From the NCBI GenBank assembly GCA_947570615.1, contig CANOVJ010000017.1, positions 1-62,061 on the forward strand: DNA of 62,061 nt, written 5' to 3'. The DNA comes from an uncultured Lachnospiraceae bacterium. Lineage in GTDB: Bacteria > Bacillota > Clostridia > Lachnospirales > Lachnospiraceae. The notes under the pieces are model-generated. The model was not told where the DNA came from. It saw only the letters and a program-made list of their open reading frames with translations, and did not search any database. The stretch's first letter is position 1; each line of letters opens with the position of its first letter. The translations under genes were made by a program, and so were the position numbers. This document shows positions 1-8,013 of the stretch, piece after piece.

Positions 1-88
1 TGAATCTTCTTTCGAATTTTCAGGGTCGCATTGCTGTTTGATTGTCAAGGTTCAGATTTGTCTGTTGTCGCATTTCTCGAACGCAACT
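1..88 (-). other. Probable rRNA operon leader (partial, runs off window)
   Basis: Read on the minus strand, this stretch lies directly downstream of two tandem promoters and carries a sequence of the type CCTTGACAATC that, from memory, resembles the untranslated leader or spacer preceding rRNA genes in Clostridia. No open reading frame is apparent. The 16S gene itself would lie left of base 1, so the assignment is inference. Confidence 0.4.
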
Positions 89-93
89 CTGAC

Positions 94-122
94 ATAATAC
101 CACGGCTTTTTACATACGTCAA
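94..122 (-). promoter_or_regulatory. Sigma-A promoter P2, pointing left (probable rrn promoter)
   Basis: On the minus strand there is TTGACG (122-117), a 17-bp spacer, and TATTAT (99-94). It is the proximal member of a tandem pair, a common arrangement at rRNA operons. Confidence 0.6.
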
Positions 123-193
123 TATCTTTTTCTAAATTTTTGAAAAATATTTTTCTGCACTTGTCCGCACCGGACATCATGCCGTGGGTTTTT

Positions 194-223
194 ATCATAC
201 CACTGATTTCAAAATTTTGTCAA
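194..223 (-). promoter_or_regulatory. Sigma-A promoter P1, pointing left (probable rrn promoter)
   Basis: On the minus strand there is a perfect TTGACA (223-218), an 18-bp spacer, and TATGAT (199-194). It sits about 100 bp upstream of P2 in AT-rich DNA, which may act as an UP element. Both -10 boxes are preceded by GTGG. Confidence 0.6.
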
Positions 224-267
224 TACAAATTTTAACAAAAATAAAAATTAAAAATTAAAAGATTACA

Positions 268-296
268 TTGACAAATAAATCCTGCCCGGGTATAAT
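268..296 (+). promoter_or_regulatory. Perfect sigma-A promoter of the tRNA-Ser gene
   Basis: TTGACA at 268-273, a 17-bp spacer and TATAAT at 291-296 form a consensus promoter about 55 bp before the tRNA. An AT-rich tract lies immediately upstream. It is divergent from the leftward tandem promoters. Confidence 0.85.
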
Positions 297-350
297 AACT
301 CTTGCGTTTGACGCACATAATAATATTGAAACAGCATGTTTTCAGATTCT

Positions 351-438
351 GGAGAAATACTCAAGAGGCTGAAGAGGCGCCCCTGCTAAGGGTGTAGGTC
401 GTTTACGCGGCGCGAGGGTTCAAATCCCTCTTTCTCCG
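351..438 (+). tRNA. tRNA-Ser, anticodon GCT
   Basis: The acceptor stem pairs GGAGAAA (351-357) with TTTCTCC (431-437), with discriminator G at 438. The anticodon stem CGCCC/GGGTG encloses the loop CTGCTAA, giving anticodon GCT (reads AGC/AGU serine codons). A long variable arm, as expected of a class II serine tRNA, precedes the T arm, where GAGGG pairs with CCCTC around TTCAAAT. CCA is not encoded. It lies between its own promoter (268-296) and an intrinsic terminator (453-483), so it looks monocistronic. Confidence 0.93.
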
Positions 439-452
439 TTTTGCTGTTGTTG

Positions 453-483
453 AAAAAAGCATCTCCGGCGGAGATGCTTTTTT
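453..483 (+). terminator. Intrinsic terminator after tRNA-Ser
   Basis: GCATCTCC (459-466) pairs with GGAGATGC (470-477), and the stem is extended by A6/T6 tracts. The T-run follows directly. It separates the tRNA from pgi. The 158 bases from here to pgi hold no clear feature beyond a weak TTGTTA/TATGAA promoter-like pair near 575-604. Confidence 0.88.
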
Positions 484-641
484 CATATAATATTGCCCCC
501 CCTGTCTGCCTTGCGGAAATGATGAGGGATTCTCCGCAGGAATCCAATCTTCTTATTGAAAAACCCATATTCATTTGTTACACTTTAACTGATCAGGATA
601 TGAAAAATCATTCTAAAATAACAAAAGGAGTGTGCAACATC

Positions 642-1988
642 ATGAACAAAGTGACGTTTGATTATTCCAGAGCAGCCTCCTTCATTCAGGAGCATGAAGT
701 GGCCTCCATGAAGAAGCTGGCTTTGGATGCGAAAGAGGTACTGGTTTCCAAAACAGGTGCGGGCAACGATTTTCTCGGCTGGATCGACTTGCCTGAGAAC
801 TATGACAGAGAGGAATTTGACCGGATCAAAAAGGCGGCCGCCAAAATCCAAAGCGATTCCGAGGTACTGCTGGTGATCGGGATCGGCGGCTCCTATCTTG
901 GCGCAAGAGCCGCCATCGAGTTCTTAAGGCACAGCTTTTATAACACCGTAAGCAAAGAGCAGCGGAAAACGCCTGAGATTTATTTTGCAGGGAACTCAAT
1001 CAGTTCTACCTATATTAAACATCTCATGGACGTGATCGGGGACCGTGATTTTTCCATCAATATGATCAGTAAATCCGGCACCACCACAGAGCCGGCCATC
1101 GCGTTTCGGGTATTTAAGAAAATGCTGGAGAAGAAGTATGGCAGGCAGGAGGCCTCCAGGAGAATTTACGCCACCACCGACAAGGCACGGGGATCTCTGA
1201 AAAATCTGGCTGCAGAGGAAGGATATGAGAGCTTCGTGGTGCCAGACGATGTTGGCGGACGTTTCTCCGTGCTCACAGCCGTGGGGCTGCTCCCCATCGC
1301 CGTCAGCGGAGCGGATATCGATAAGCTGATGGAGGGCGCGCAGGCCGGACGCAGGGCCGCCCTGGAAGCTCCCTTCGAGAAGAACGATGCGCTTAAGTAC
1401 GCCGCTCTGCGCAATATCTTCTTAAGAAAGGGAAAGGTCATCGAGATTCTGGCCAACTATGAGCCCTGCGTTCATTATGTTTCCGAATGGTGGAAACAGC
1501 TTTATGGGGAGAGCGAGGGCAAGGATCAGAAGGGTATTTTCCCCGCCAGCGTTGACCTGACTACGGATCTGCATTCCATGGGCCAGTTTATTCAGGACGG
1601 CTCCCGGAATATGTTTGAGACGGTGATCAACATTGAGACAAGCCGGGAAGAAATCCTCCTCGAGGAGGAGCCTGTGGATCTGGACGGCCTGAATTACCTC
1701 GCCGGAAAGAGCGTCGACTTTGTCAACAAAAGCGCCATGAACGGCACCATTCTCGCCCACACGGACGGCCAGGTTCCCAACCTGATGGTCAGCGTTCCGG
1801 AGGTAAACGAGTATTACCTGGGGCAGCTCTTCTATTTCTTTGAGTTTGCCTGCGGCGTGAGCGGGTATCTGCTGGGCGTAAATCCGTTTAACCAGCCCGG
1901 CGTCGAGAGCTACAAGAAGAATATGTTCGCACTTCTGGGCAAGCCCGGCTACGAGGCTCAGAGGGAGGAGCTCCTTAAACGTCTGTAA
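642..1988 (+). CDS. pgi: Glucose-6-phosphate isomerase
   Basis: This is the cytoplasmic glycolytic enzyme interconverting glucose 6-phosphate and fructose 6-phosphate. The 448-residue product is of the short bacterial class typical of Firmicutes. Visible motifs are [11 protein letters not shown] near residue 80, SKSGTTTEP near 143 (phosphate binding), DVGGRFSV near 203 (first PGI signature) and the C-terminal [10 protein letters not shown] signature. The frame is open further upstream, back to the tRNA, but the ATG at 642 has AAAGGAG (624-630) about 11 bases before it and fits the family's N-terminus, so I chose it. The gene is preceded by the tRNA terminator and followed by a bidirectional terminator, so it is probably a single-gene unit. 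Confidence 0.96.
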   Translation: MNKVTFDYSRAASFIQEHEVASMKKLALDAKEVLVSKTGAGNDFLGWIDLPENYDREEFDRIKKAAAKIQSDSEVLLVIGIGGSYLGARAAIEFLRHSFYNTVSKEQRKTPEIYFAGNSISSTYIKHLMDVIGDRDFSINMISKSGTTTEPAIAFRVFKKMLEKKYGRQEASRRIYATTDKARGSLKNLAAEEGYESFVVPDDVGGRFSVLTAVGLLPIAVSGADIDKLMEGAQAGRRAALEAPFEKNDALKYAALRNIFLRKGKVIEILANYEPCVHYVSEWWKQLYGESEGKDQKGIFPASVDLTTDLHSMGQFIQDGSRNMFETVINIETSREEILLEEEPVDLDGLNYLAGKSVDFVNKSAMNGTILAHTDGQVPNLMVSVPEVNEYYLGQLFYFFEFACGVSGYLLGVNPFNQPGVESYKKNMFALLGKPGYEAQREELLKRL

Positions 1989-2070
1989 GCTGCGGACACC
2001 GTATTCTGCAAAATTTCAGAGAACGGCAGAGTAATAGTAATCTGTCGTTCCCTGTATTTTAACTGTTCCA

Positions 2071-2110
2071 AAGGCTCCCCGAAAAGAAAAACCTTTCCGG
2101 GGAGCCTTAT
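2071..2110. terminator. Bidirectional terminator between pgi and the oxidoreductase
   Basis: AAGGCTCCCCG (2071-2081) pairs perfectly with CGGGGAGCCTT (2098-2108), with a possible GAAA/TTTC extension inside. It lies between convergent genes and has short A and T flanks on each side. Confidence 0.8.
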
Positions 2111-2132
2111 TACACACAGCGCAAAAGAATAT

Positions 2133-3386
2133 TTATTTCATAAGCTCCTCTTTCAGCGTATCCACATCCACCGTCTCGCCGCTTACTCTGGACTGCTCGG
2201 CCGCATACGCCATGATATGGCTCTCTATGGAGTTTTTGATGGCAGTACGGCTCTGCGCTTCGTCATTTTCGAAATTGCCGATAAAATCCTCCATCAGCAG
2301 GGAATCTCCGCCGCCGTGTCCGCCTCTGGGAACCGCAGTGCGGATCACCTTCTTCTCCACCGCCTCAAAGGCATTGGCGGAAAACCGGGTAATCTCAATC
2401 TGGTTCCCATCGTCCTCCGCCCGGATTTCCCCGTGCTCGCACATGATCTTCATGGTACGGCATACTCTGTCCGTAAAGCCGCTTAAGGTAAAGCTGGCGT
2501 GGACGCCGTTTTTAAACTCAATGATCGTCACCTGATGGTCGCACACCGTATTATCGCAGCGGTAAACGCACCTGCCATAAGGACCGGTCCGAAGCGCCTC
2601 CATAATCCCTTCCTCAGACTGATCCGGGCCAAGCACAGCCGCGGGCCAGAAACCTCTCATGGGAAGGTAAGCATGCACCGCGTTGAAGCGGCAGTTCTCC
2701 GCCACGGGACAGTCCAGACAACGGGCTGTGCTCCCGGCGGGCGCGTTTTCCTCCTTAAAATGTGCCAGGCTTCCGAAGGAAGAAACCTTTTTCGCCTCGC
2801 TCCCGGCAAACCACGCCAGGATGTCCATGTCGTGACAGGATTTCTGCATGATGATCGGGCTGCTGGTATCGCTTCTTCTCCAGTTCCCGCGCACGAAGGA
2901 ATGGGCGATATGGTAGCTTCCCACATTCTCATTGTGCTGAATGGCAACGATTCTCCCCAGCTCCCCTGAATCCAGTATCTTTTTGATGGTGCCAAAAAAA
3001 TTGGTGTAGCGCAGCACATGACACACCGTAATCCTGCGCCCCAGCCTCCCGGCCTCCTGGGAGATCTGAACGCACTCCTTCGGATCCGGAGAGATGGGCT
3101 TTTCCAGCAGAATATCATAGCCGCAGCGCAGCGCGGCCATGGCCTGGCCAAAGTGATCTCTGTCCATGGACGCGATGATCACAGCGTCGCAGAGCTTTCC
3201 TGCCTGAAAAAATTCCTCCGCATTCGTGTACTGCCGTTCCGGTTTTATGCCAAATTTTGAAGCGGCGATCTCCCTTCTCTCCTGATTCGGCTCTACTACC
3301 GCCACGATTTCGATGCCTTTCTTAAAATGGGCATATTCCGAATAGATCATTCCTCTCTGCCCTGCGCCGATTAACGCAAATTTCAT
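2133..3386 (-). CDS. Gfo/Idh/MocA-family NAD(P)-dependent oxidoreductase
   Basis: A 417-residue cytosolic sugar or cyclitol dehydrogenase-type protein. The N-terminus MKFALIGAGQRG is a Rossmann dinucleotide fold; LLEKPIS carries the family's conserved catalytic-site Lys-Pro (EKP); and SCHDMDILAW matches the H-x-x-D active-site region. An unusual cysteine cluster (CLDCPVAENC and CVYRCDNTVC) in the middle could bind metal, though that is inference. A longer in-frame start exists at 3497, but GAGGGAGG lies just upstream of the ATG at 3386 and the Rossmann motif starts there. Substrate cannot be read from sequence. It is convergent with pgi and divergent from the dehydrogenase at 3629. Confidence 0.85.
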   Translation of the reverse strand: MKFALIGAGQRGMIYSEYAHFKKGIEIVAVVEPNQERREIAASKFGIKPERQYTNAEEFFQAGKLCDAVIIASMDRDHFGQAMAALRCGYDILLEKPISPDPKECVQISQEAGRLGRRITVCHVLRYTNFFGTIKKILDSGELGRIVAIQHNENVGSYHIAHSFVRGNWRRSDTSSPIIMQKSCHDMDILAWFAGSEAKKVSSFGSLAHFKEENAPAGSTARCLDCPVAENCRFNAVHAYLPMRGFWPAAVLGPDQSEEGIMEALRTGPYGRCVYRCDNTVCDHQVTIIEFKNGVHASFTLSGFTDRVCRTMKIMCEHGEIRAEDDGNQIEITRFSANAFEAVEKKVIRTAVPRGGHGGGDSLLMEDFIGNFENDEAQSRTAIKNSIESHIMAYAAEQSRVSGETVDVDTLKEELMK

Positions 3387-3628
3387 CTTTCCCTCCCTCC
3401 GTTCTGCCGCCTGCGGGCGGCTCTCAATTCCAGACAGGAACTTTGTGCAGGAACACAAATTCCCCTTTTTTTCTGATGGTACTACAGGTTCCGCCAAATT
3501 CTATCCCTATTAAATCACATCCATGTCCAAAAGTCCATGCCGCACTTTTCTGAAATACTATCTGTTCAAACCCGGATATTTTATATATAATGAAAACAGT
3601 TCTATAATATTGCCAAAGGAGATGACTG

Positions 3629-4588
3629 ATGAAAATAGTTGTTCTGGAAAGAAACAGCGTGGGGCTGGATGTTTCCGTGGATGGAATAAAGGCACTGGGA
3701 GACGTGACCGTCTATCCCAACACCACCGCGGCCGATGTAAAGGAAAAGATCACGGACGCGGAGATTATTGTCGCAAACAAGGCGCCCTTAAACGAGGAGA
3801 CATTAAAGGACGCCCCGCACGTCCGGCTGATCTGTGAGTTCGCTACCGGCTACGACAATATCGACCTCGCATACTGCAAAAGCAGGGGGATAAAAGTCGC
3901 CAACGTGGTAAACTATTCCACAGACGCGGTAGTGCAGCATACCTTTGCCCTGTGCTTCTACGTTCTCGAAAAGCTCCGCCACTACGACGAATATGTAAAA
4001 TCCGGCGCATACGCGGCGCAGGATCGTTTTTCCAACTTTGACCTTCCCTTCACCGAGCTTGCCGGAAAAACCTGGGGTATTGTGGGAATGGGTAATATCG
4101 GAAGAAAGGCGGCGGCCGTCGCCCAGGCCTTCGGGTGCAGGGTGATCTTCTATTCCGCCTCGGGAAACAGCACGTGTACGCAGTACCAGCGGGTTGATTT
4201 CGACACGCTCCTGAAGGAATCAGACTTTCTCTCCCTCCACTGTCCTTTAAGTGATAAGACCAGAAACCTGATCGACCTGGCCGCCCTTAAGAAAATGAAG
4301 AGAACCGCCATTCTGATCAATGTGGCCAGGGGACCTGTGGTGAATGATCGCGATTTATACACGGCACTGACGGAAAACCTGATCGCCGGGGCGGGGCTGG
4401 ATGTGCTCAGCGCCGAACCCATCCGCCAGGACAACCCTCTCGGCAGCATTATGGACAGCAATAAGCTGATTATCACCCCTCATCTCGCATGGGCAAGCAT
4501 CGAGGCGCGCAACCGCTGTGTTTCGGAAACCTGCCTGAATATCGGGGCGTTTCTTAAGGGGGAGAACCGGAATATCGTAAACCCGTAG
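3629..4588 (+). CDS. D-isomer-specific 2-hydroxyacid dehydrogenase
   Basis: A 319-residue NAD-dependent dehydrogenase. The nucleotide-binding motif GIVGMGNIGRKAA is near residue 152, followed by INVARGPVV and the catalytic-region ITPHLAWAS near the C-terminus. The family includes glycerate, lactate and hydroxypyruvate dehydrogenases, and substrate is undetermined. AAAGGAG sits 7 bases before the ATG. A TATAAT at 3586-3591 with only a poor -35 could be the promoter. It is the first gene of a same-strand run of four (gaps 94, 16 and 23 bp) with S-adenosylhomocysteine metabolism genes, but a role there is not evident; it could equally be transcribed separately. Confidence 0.88.
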   Translation: MKIVVLERNSVGLDVSVDGIKALGDVTVYPNTTAADVKEKITDAEIIVANKAPLNEETLKDAPHVRLICEFATGYDNIDLAYCKSRGIKVANVVNYSTDAVVQHTFALCFYVLEKLRHYDEYVKSGAYAAQDRFSNFDLPFTELAGKTWGIVGMGNIGRKAAAVAQAFGCRVIFYSASGNSTCTQYQRVDFDTLLKESDFLSLHCPLSDKTRNLIDLAALKKMKRTAILINVARGPVVNDRDLYTALTENLIAGAGLDVLSAEPIRQDNPLGSIMDSNKLIITPHLAWASIEARNRCVSETCLNIGAFLKGENRNIVNP

Positions 4589-4682
4589 AATCAGGCCGCC
4601 GCTTCCGGCCTCTGCCCTGTATCCTTACATTCGGAAGCGGATCCGAAAAAGCGGGGATTTTACAGAAAGGACAAGAATCTGA

Positions 4683-5969
4683 ATGGGAATTTTACTGAAA
4701 AATATTCTGGCAGTCCTGCCGGAAAACGAAAAAGACGTGATAAAGCAGACGGATATTTACATTGAAGGCAGCCGGATTACAGGAATCGGCCACAGCCCGG
4801 AGGGATTTTCGGCAGAAAAGGTGATCGACGGAACGGACAGGCTTGCCATTCCGGGACTGATCAACTGCCACACCCACTCCTACATGGCCTTTATGCGCAA
4901 TGTGGCGGACGACTTAAGCTTCATGGACTGGCTCTTTGGCGCCATCGATCCCATCGAGCAGAAAATGACGGATGAGGACACCTACTGGGGCGCATGTCTG
5001 GCGATCATTGAGATGATGAAGAGCGGCACCACCTGCTTTAACGATATGCAGATGAATATCCACCAGACCACCCGGGCGGTAAAGGAGTCCGGCATGCGGG
5101 CCGTAATCTGCCGCGGCCTGGTGGGAAGCGGAGACGACGAGGGCGGGCAGATGCGACTGCGTCAGGCCTTTGAGGAGCGGGACGCGGCCAGAGACTGTGA
5201 GCGCCTCTCCTTCATGCTCGGCCCCCACGCTCCCTATACCTGCGACGACGCCTATATGCGCATTGTTTCAGAGGAAGCAAAAAAGAACCGCATGGGAATC
5301 CACGTGCATCTGTCGGAGAGCGAGAACGAGATCTCTCAGATTAAAGAAAAATACGGCATGTCCCCCATCGAGATGGCCGACCGTAACGGGCTGTTCGACG
5401 TGCCCGCCATCGCCGCCCACTGTGTGCAGATCACGGAAAGCGACATGGACATCCTCAAAGCCAGAAACGTCAGCGTGGTCACCAATCCCGCCAGCAATAT
5501 GAAGCTGGGCAACGGTTTTGCCCCCGTTCCCGACATGCTCGAGAAGGGAATCAACGTGTGCCTTGGAACCGACGGGGCTGCCAGCAACAACAGTCTGAAT
5601 CTGTTCCATGAGCTGAGCCTTCTGACGCTGATCCACAAGGGAGTCCGCAAAACTCCGCAGTGCGTCAGCGCGCAGGAGGGATTTCGTATAGCAACCCTCA
5701 ACGGAGCAAGGGCATTGGGGCTCGAAAAGGAGACTGGCTCCCTGGAGGAGGGCAAAAAGGCGGATATTGCCATCCTGGATCTGAACACCCCTTCCCTCAC
5801 TCCCAGAAACAATCTGCTTGCAGGCCTTTCCTATTCCGCCAACGGCTCCGAGGTGGATACCGTTATTATCGACGGAAAGATCACCATGGAAGGAAGAAAG
5901 GTTCTGACCCTGGATGAAAAACTGGTGTATCAGAAGGTAAACGAGATCATAACCCGAATGGGTATCTGA
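4683..5969 (+). CDS. mtaD: Amidohydrolase, MTA/SAH deaminase-like
   Basis: A 428-residue metal-dependent hydrolase of the TRZ/ATZ amidohydrolase group. Metal ligands are visible: H63-T-H65 in NCHTHSYM, H207/H209 in GIHVHLSES with E212, H246 in AAHCVQ and D297 in LGTDGAASN. The layout matches 5-methylthioadenosine/S-adenosylhomocysteine deaminases, which convert SAH to S-inosylhomocysteine. AAAGGA precedes the ATG. The next gene, an adenosylhomocysteinase homologue, starts 16 bp after this stop, which strongly supports a nucleoside-thioether substrate. Alternatives are a guanine- or chlorohydrolase-like deaminase. The substrate assignment rests on family and neighbourhood, not on a unique motif. 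Confidence 0.85.
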   Translation: MGILLKNILAVLPENEKDVIKQTDIYIEGSRITGIGHSPEGFSAEKVIDGTDRLAIPGLINCHTHSYMAFMRNVADDLSFMDWLFGAIDPIEQKMTDEDTYWGACLAIIEMMKSGTTCFNDMQMNIHQTTRAVKESGMRAVICRGLVGSGDDEGGQMRLRQAFEERDAARDCERLSFMLGPHAPYTCDDAYMRIVSEEAKKNRMGIHVHLSESENEISQIKEKYGMSPIEMADRNGLFDVPAIAAHCVQITESDMDILKARNVSVVTNPASNMKLGNGFAPVPDMLEKGINVCLGTDGAASNNSLNLFHELSLLTLIHKGVRKTPQCVSAQEGFRIATLNGARALGLEKETGSLEEGKKADIAILDLNTPSLTPRNNLLAGLSYSANGSEVDTVIIDGKITMEGRKVLTLDEKLVYQKVNEIITRMGI

Positions 5970-5985
5970 AAGGAGTATATCAAAA

Positions 5986-7233
5986 ATGAACAGCGAAATC
6001 AGAGACATTAACCTGGCCGAGTCAGGCGAGCGCAAAATCGAGTGGGTAAAGAGAAACTGCGACCTGCTGCGCACCCTGGAGGCCGAATTTGAGCAGTCAA
6101 AACCCTTTGCAGGAAAAAAGATCGCTCTTTCCGTACACCTTGAGGCCAAGACAGCCTACCTCTGCCTGGTGCTGAAGGCCGGCGGGGCGCAGATGTTCGT
6201 CACCGGCTCCAACCCCTTATCCACCCAGGATGACGTGGCGGCCGCACTGGTAAAGGCCGGGCTTGAGGTCCACGCCTGGTATGACTGCACCCCCCAGGAA
6301 TATGAGACCCACATTCGCCACGTGCTTGAGGCAGGCCCCAACATCATCATCGACGACGGCGGAGACCTGGTGAATATGATTCACACCAGTATGCCGGAGC
6401 TGATCCCCGCCATCATCGGCGGCTGTGAGGAGACCACTACCGGAATCATCCGTCTGGAGGCCATGAATAAGGCGGGCGAGCTGAAATTCCCCATGGTGAG
6501 AGTGAACAACGCCGACTGCAAGCATCTCTTCGACAACCGCTACGGCACCGGCCAGTCCGTATGGGACGGCATCAACCGTACCACCAACCTGATCGTAGCC
6601 GGAAAAATCGTAGTGGTCGCCGGCTATGGATGGTGCGGAAAGGGAACCGCCATGCGCGCCAAGGGCCTCGGAGCGAGAGTCATTGTGACGGAGATCGACC
6701 CCGTCAAGGCCATCGAGGCCGTGATGGATGGATTTGACGTGATGCCCATGAACGAGGCCGCACGGGTGGGCGACTTCTTTGTAACCGTCACCGGATGCGA
6801 CAGGGTCATCGACGAGGAAGATTTCGCCGTTATGAAGGACGGCGCAATCCTGTGCAACGCAGGCCACTTTGACTGCGAGATCGATATGGCCAGGCTTCGC
6901 GAGATCGCCCTGGAGACCAGAGAGCAGAGAAAGAACATCATGGGCTATAAGCTCCCTCAGGGACAGTGGATCTTCGTTCTGGCGGAAGGACGGCTTGTTA
7001 ATCTGGCGGCCGGTGACGGACATCCTGCAGAGATCATGGATATGAGCTTTGCCATCCAGGCTCTGTCCGCCAAATATCTGGTGGAGCACGGAAACGAGCT
7101 CTCCGAAAAGCTCATCGACGTGCCCGCGGTGGTAGATCAGGACGTGGCCAGAAGGAAGCTCGCCTTCCTCGGCAAGAAGATCGATTCTCTCACGCCGGAG
7201 CAGGAAAAGTATTTAAACAGCTATTCGCTGTAG
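5986..7233 (+). CDS. ahcY: S-adenosylhomocysteinase / S-inosylhomocysteine hydrolase-like
   Basis: A 415-residue NAD-dependent hydrolase cleaving S-adenosyl- (or S-inosyl-) homocysteine to homocysteine and a nucleoside. Seen: SVHLEAKTA (substrate-site His), TGSNPLSTQDDVAAAL, IDDGGDLVNMIH, the K/D pair in DCKHLFDNRYG, NAD motif GYGWCGKGTAMRAKGLGA, VTEIDPVKAIEA and NAGHFDCEID. The short form lacks the C-terminal K/Y tail of the eukaryotic and proteobacterial enzymes and resembles archaeal or Thermotoga-type members. AAAGGAG lies 10 bases before the ATG. Because a SAH-deaminase-like gene is translated immediately upstream, the true substrate may be S-inosylhomocysteine, as known for a methanogen pathway; that is inference. 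Confidence 0.92.
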   Translation: MNSEIRDINLAESGERKIEWVKRNCDLLRTLEAEFEQSKPFAGKKIALSVHLEAKTAYLCLVLKAGGAQMFVTGSNPLSTQDDVAAALVKAGLEVHAWYDCTPQEYETHIRHVLEAGPNIIIDDGGDLVNMIHTSMPELIPAIIGGCEETTTGIIRLEAMNKAGELKFPMVRVNNADCKHLFDNRYGTGQSVWDGINRTTNLIVAGKIVVVAGYGWCGKGTAMRAKGLGARVIVTEIDPVKAIEAVMDGFDVMPMNEAARVGDFFVTVTGCDRVIDEEDFAVMKDGAILCNAGHFDCEIDMARLREIALETREQRKNIMGYKLPQGQWIFVLAEGRLVNLAAGDGHPAEIMDMSFAIQALSAKYLVEHGNELSEKLIDVPAVVDQDVARRKLAFLGKKIDSLTPEQEKYLNSYSL

Positions 7234-7256
7234 AAACTAAAAGGAGGTACATTTCT

Positions 7257-7898
7257 ATGCAAGAAGCTATCAAGATCAGGTCCAAGTCACACCCCGATGT
7301 TGTGCTGCACACCATCCCGGGCCACTTTGTGACCCCCAACTCCCATGTTAATTATTTTCTGGACATGACCACCTTAAAGTCCAGGCTCAGCGAGGCTTCT
7401 GCGGCGGCCAGAGCCCTTGGGGAGCAAATCTCGGCGACCACCATCGTGGATACCATCGTCTGCATTGAGGGCTGTGAAATTATCGGCGCTCTGCTGGCCG
7501 AGGAGCTGACAAGAGCGGGGATCTATTCCATGAATTCCCACAAGACCATTTATATCGTGACTCCCGAGTACGCAAACTCAGGCCAGCTCATCGTCCGCGA
7601 AAACATGCTTCCCATGATCAGGGGCAAAAATGTACTTCTCCTGCTCGCCTCCGCCACCACCGGACAGACCATTGTAAAGGCAAGCCGCGCCCTCATTTAT
7701 TACGGGGCTAAAATCAGCGGGATCAGCGCTGTTTTCAGCGCCGCCAACAGCATCATGGGCATCCCCATCAAGTCCCTGTTTACCATCGCGGATATTCCCG
7801 ATTACAGGACCTATGAGGCGGAGGGCTGTTCACTGTGTAAGGCAAACAAACCCATCGATGCTTTTGCAAACGGATTTGGGTATTCCAAAATCGGCTGA
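7257..7898 (+). CDS. Phosphoribosyltransferase-like protein
   Basis: A 213-residue protein resembling the orotate/purine phosphoribosyltransferase superfamily in length and pattern: VDTIVCIEGCEIIGALLAEEL resembles the region before the PRPP loop, and LLLASATTGQTIVKASRALIYYGA sits where the D-D-x-x-T-T-G-x-T PRPP motif should be. The usual acidic pair in that motif is replaced (LLASATTGQT), which is odd and may mean weak or altered PRPP binding. Two cysteines near the C-terminus (CSLCKANKP) could bind metal. It starts 23 bp after the SAH hydrolase gene with AAAGGAGG, in the same operon, and is followed by a terminator. A role in salvaging the released base is plausible but unproven. Confidence 0.7.
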   Translation: MQEAIKIRSKSHPDVVLHTIPGHFVTPNSHVNYFLDMTTLKSRLSEASAAARALGEQISATTIVDTIVCIEGCEIIGALLAEELTRAGIYSMNSHKTIYIVTPEYANSGQLIVRENMLPMIRGKNVLLLLASATTGQTIVKASRALIYYGAKISGISAVFSAANSIMGIPIKSLFTIADIPDYRTYEAEGCSLCKANKPIDAFANGFGYSKIG

Positions 7899-7930
7899 TC
7901 GTTCTGGAAATAAGAGAAGTGCAGCACTTC

Positions 7931-7982
7931 AAAGGAAGGAGTACCCGGCTGTCCGTACCGTGCCGAGGCTCCTTCTTTTTTT
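7931..7982 (+). terminator. Intrinsic terminator of the SAH-recycling operon
   Basis: GAAGGAG (7935-7941) pairs with CTCCTTC (7969-7975), with an inner CGGC/GCCG stem, and is followed by seven T residues. Confidence 0.8.
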
Positions 7983-8013
7983 ATAAATACGCCATCCCCG
8001 TGGAGGTGCCCCG

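Noticed and set aside
441-641. Upstream extension of the pgi frame to the tRNA
   Set aside because: It runs through the tRNA terminator and has no ribosome site; the ATG at 642 has AAAGGAG and matches the family N-terminus.
4589-4682. Possible SAM- or SAH-sensing riboswitch before the amidohydrolase gene
   Set aside because: Only short hairpins (for example AGGCCG/CGGCCT) are seen in 94 bp; no known riboswitch core could be recognised.
5268-6149. Long antisense frame across the amidohydrolase/SAH hydrolase junction
   Set aside because: It is a shadow of two well-supported genes, with no initiation signal or recognisable domain.
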